Below are positions 5,608 to 6,638 of a stretch of 6,638 bases of DNA, piece after piece. The DNA lies in the NCBI GenBank assembly GCA_900764725.1, contig CAAFPB010000084.1, positions 1-6,638 of the forward strand, in the 5' to 3' direction. Position 1 is the first letter of the stretch; every line of letters starts with the position of its first letter. Origin of the DNA: an uncultured Catenibacterium sp. (GTDB taxonomy: Bacteria; Bacillota_I; Bacilli_A; Erysipelotrichales; Coprobacillaceae). The notes under the pieces are model-generated. The model did no database searches. It was given only the letters and a program-made list of their open reading frames with translations, and had not been told where the DNA came from. A program made the translations under genes and the position numbers.

Positions 5608-6212
5608 AATTTTTCTACCGCCTTTACAGGACAATTCTCATAACATGCACCACAATGGAGACAATGTTCCTGCTGGATAGAATAAGGTTGTCCTTCTTTA
5701 ATACACTTTTGTGGACAACTTCTTAAGCATGTACCACATCCAATACATGATTCTGTAATATGATATCCTTTTTTCTCTATTTCCTGTCCTACTGTATATG
5801 TTTCTCTAAAAATTGGCTTTACACCTAGATTAAAGTACTCTACTGTAAACTCCTTGATTTCAAACACAATACCAATCTTTCTTGTATCACCTGGATAAAC
5901 ATTCGCAAGATATGGCTGTTCATCAAAAATCTGATTGATTTTCTCTTCCTGCTTTTCTTGTGCACAAGCAACAGCTTTTCCAGATAAACGAATCATTTCT
6001 TTAAAACGTGTATATGCAAGAATCTGAACTCTTCCATCAGATAAAAGTTCATCACAGAACGCTTTACCTCTTGCAGTAAAGAAAGTAAGTGAACTCTCTT
6101 CAAAATGAATTGCGCTAATACATCTTATCTGGGGTGCCCCGTGAAGGTCTACTGTAGCGAATGAAAGAACACCACATAATTTTAATTTTTCTAGACATGT
6201 TTCAATATTCAT
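5604..6212 (-). CDS. PNPOx-like flavin-binding domain fused to a two-cluster ferredoxin domain
   Basis: A 202-residue fusion. Residues 1-130 look like the split-barrel pyridoxamine 5'-phosphate oxidase-like family that binds FMN or a related flavin (GVLSFATVDLHGAPQIRCI at 14-32, LTFFTARGKAFCDEL at 42-56, then the barrel strands to about 128). Residues 150-202 are a bacterial 2[4Fe-4S] ferredoxin domain with C156-x2-C159-x2-C162-x3-C166 and C184-x2-C187-x2-C190-x3-C194, each last Cys followed by Pro. The protein can plausibly pass electrons between flavin and iron-sulfur clusters in an anaerobe's cytoplasm; no substrate can be named. The ATG has GAGGAGT (complement of 6221-6227) eight bases upstream, the best ribosome site of this operon. 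It follows the radical SAM gene by 34 bp with no terminator between, and overlaps the macrodomain start by ATGA. It may supply electrons to the radical SAM neighbour or act on a redox-active target shared with SirTM; both are inferences. Confidence 0.87.
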   Translation of the reverse strand: MNIETCLEKLKLCGVLSFATVDLHGAPQIRCISAIHFEESSLTFFTARGKAFCDELLSDGRVQILAYTRFKEMIRLSGKAVACAQEKQEEKINQIFDEQPYLANVYPGDTRKIGIVFEIKEFTVEYFNLGVKPIFRETYTVGQEIEKKGYHITESCIGCGTCLRSCPQKCIKEGQPYSIQQEHCLHCGACYENCPVKAVEKL

Positions 6213-6246
6213 TTTTATTTACTCCTCATAATACGCTTTTCTTTGT

Positions 6247-6609
6247 TTAACCTATTTCCTTCCAGCATTGTGGATCAGGTGCATAGAAATTACCACCTTT
6301 ACCACTTGCCACTGCAGGACATCCTCTACAGAAAGCCAATAATTCACATTTACTGCATTTTTCAAACTTATTAAAATCTCTATATTTTTCTACTTCACAA
6401 ACCCATAGATCTGCAAGTCTATCTTCAAATACATTACCTACTTTACTATTCTGTACACGACGGCAGGCATACACATCTCCTGTAGGAAGAATTGTAAGAT
6501 GACAACTACCACAATGACATCCACCATAAATCATACCTTTTTCTGCAGTATCAGGAATTTTGAATTCCCCTGTTTCATATTCATATAAAGTCCAAAGGTG
6601 ATCCTTCTT
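6247..6609 (-). CDS. radical SAM protein, C-terminal SPASM domain (5' end missing)
   Basis: The last 120 codons of a longer gene. What remains is a Cys-rich SPASM-type domain that binds auxiliary [4Fe-4S] clusters. Near its start is a C-x-C-x2-C group followed by LTILPTGDVYACRR, then VGNVFEDRLADLW, then C-S-K-C-x5-C-x2-C (ELLAFCRGCPAVA) and a final PDPQCW. SPASM domains follow a radical SAM core in enzymes that modify peptides or proteins (anaerobic sulfatase-maturating enzymes, thioether peptide maturases) and in related families. The core with its CxxxCxxC motif is not in the window. The reading frame runs on into adapter sequence, where a chance GTG (6622-6624) would give a false start beginning MLFRS; the first genomic codon visible is the Lys at 6607-6609. 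First visible gene of the SirTM operon. Substrate unknown; a peptide substrate gene could lie upstream. Confidence 0.85.
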   Translation of the reverse strand, partial: KKDHLWTLYEYETGEFKIPDTAEKGMIYGGCHCGSCHLTILPTGDVYACRRVQNSKVGNVFEDRLADLWVCEVEKYRDFNKFEKCSKCELLAFCRGCPAVASGKGGNFYAPDPQCWKEIG

Positions 6610-6638
6610 AGATCGGAAGAGCACACGTCTGAACTCCA
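6610..6638 (+). other. Illumina TruSeq adapter sequence at the contig end (artefact)
   Basis: The window ends with AGATCGGAAGAGC (6610-6622) followed by ACACGTCTGAACTCCA, which is the first 29 bases of the standard TruSeq read adapter as I know it, without mismatch. It is not genomic. Base 6610 could be genomic or part of the adapter junction. It marks an untrimmed read-through at the assembly end. Confidence 0.97.

Noticed and set aside
5608..5634. TTG start that would add nine residues to the macrodomain protein
   Set aside because: It lies in the ferredoxin coding region without a ribosome site; the ATGA overlap at 5604-5607 gives a natural coupled start.
1..6609. CRISPR arrays, tRNA or rRNA genes, insertion sequences and phage attachment sites
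   Set aside because: No regularly spaced repeats, transposase-like frames or RNA-gene signatures were seen by eye. Apart from short intergenic regions the window is filled by genes, and no gene-free stretch exceeds about 135 bases.

Overview
The window looks like one end of a contig from an AT-rich, Gram-positive, probably anaerobic bacterium of the Bacillota. The evidence is the strong purine-rich ribosome binding sites, hairpin-plus-T-run terminators, a DegV-family protein, and radical SAM and ferredoxin-type proteins. An Erysipelotrichales-like gut anaerobe would fit, but that is an inference from overall style and not from a marker gene. The last 29 bases (6610-6638) are not genomic: they match the start of the Illumina TruSeq read adapter. 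The contig therefore ends at about 6609, and the first gene of the right-hand operon is cut there.

Left part (1-2858). A PHP-domain phosphoesterase gene, cut by the window start, reads leftward (1-101). Divergent from it is a fold-type I PLP aminotransferase (235-1398). This converges on a TetR-type regulator (1395-1925, minus); the two genes overlap by 4 bp, and a hairpin built into the aminotransferase's last codons can serve as the regulator's terminator. The regulator is divergent from a DegV-family lipid-binding protein (2028-2858). Their 102-bp intergenic region holds two oppositely directed, overlapping candidate promoters around a perfect 6-1-6 palindrome, a good candidate operator.

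Middle part (2857-4039). After a clear degV terminator, a promoter with a perfect TATAAT drives two overlapping short CHR-domain genes. They form the two-gene version of a chromate-type transporter. A perfect 11-bp hairpin with T-runs on both strands closes this operon and also the operon arriving from the right.

Right part (4038-6609, all minus strand). A tightly packed operon reads leftward: radical SAM/SPASM protein (3' end only), a flavin-type PNPOx domain fused to a two-cluster ferredoxin domain, a zinc-dependent macrodomain ADP-ribosyl hydrolase, and a class M sirtuin (SirTM). The last three genes overlap (4 bp and 56 bp). SirTM and the Zn-macrodomain are the known writer and eraser of mono-ADP-ribosylation, best characterised on a lipoylated GcvH-like carrier. 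No such carrier or lipoate ligase is seen here; the partners are redox and radical SAM proteins. This is the most interesting system in the window. The missing upstream part, beyond the adapter, is where a substrate gene would have to be if it is in the same operon.
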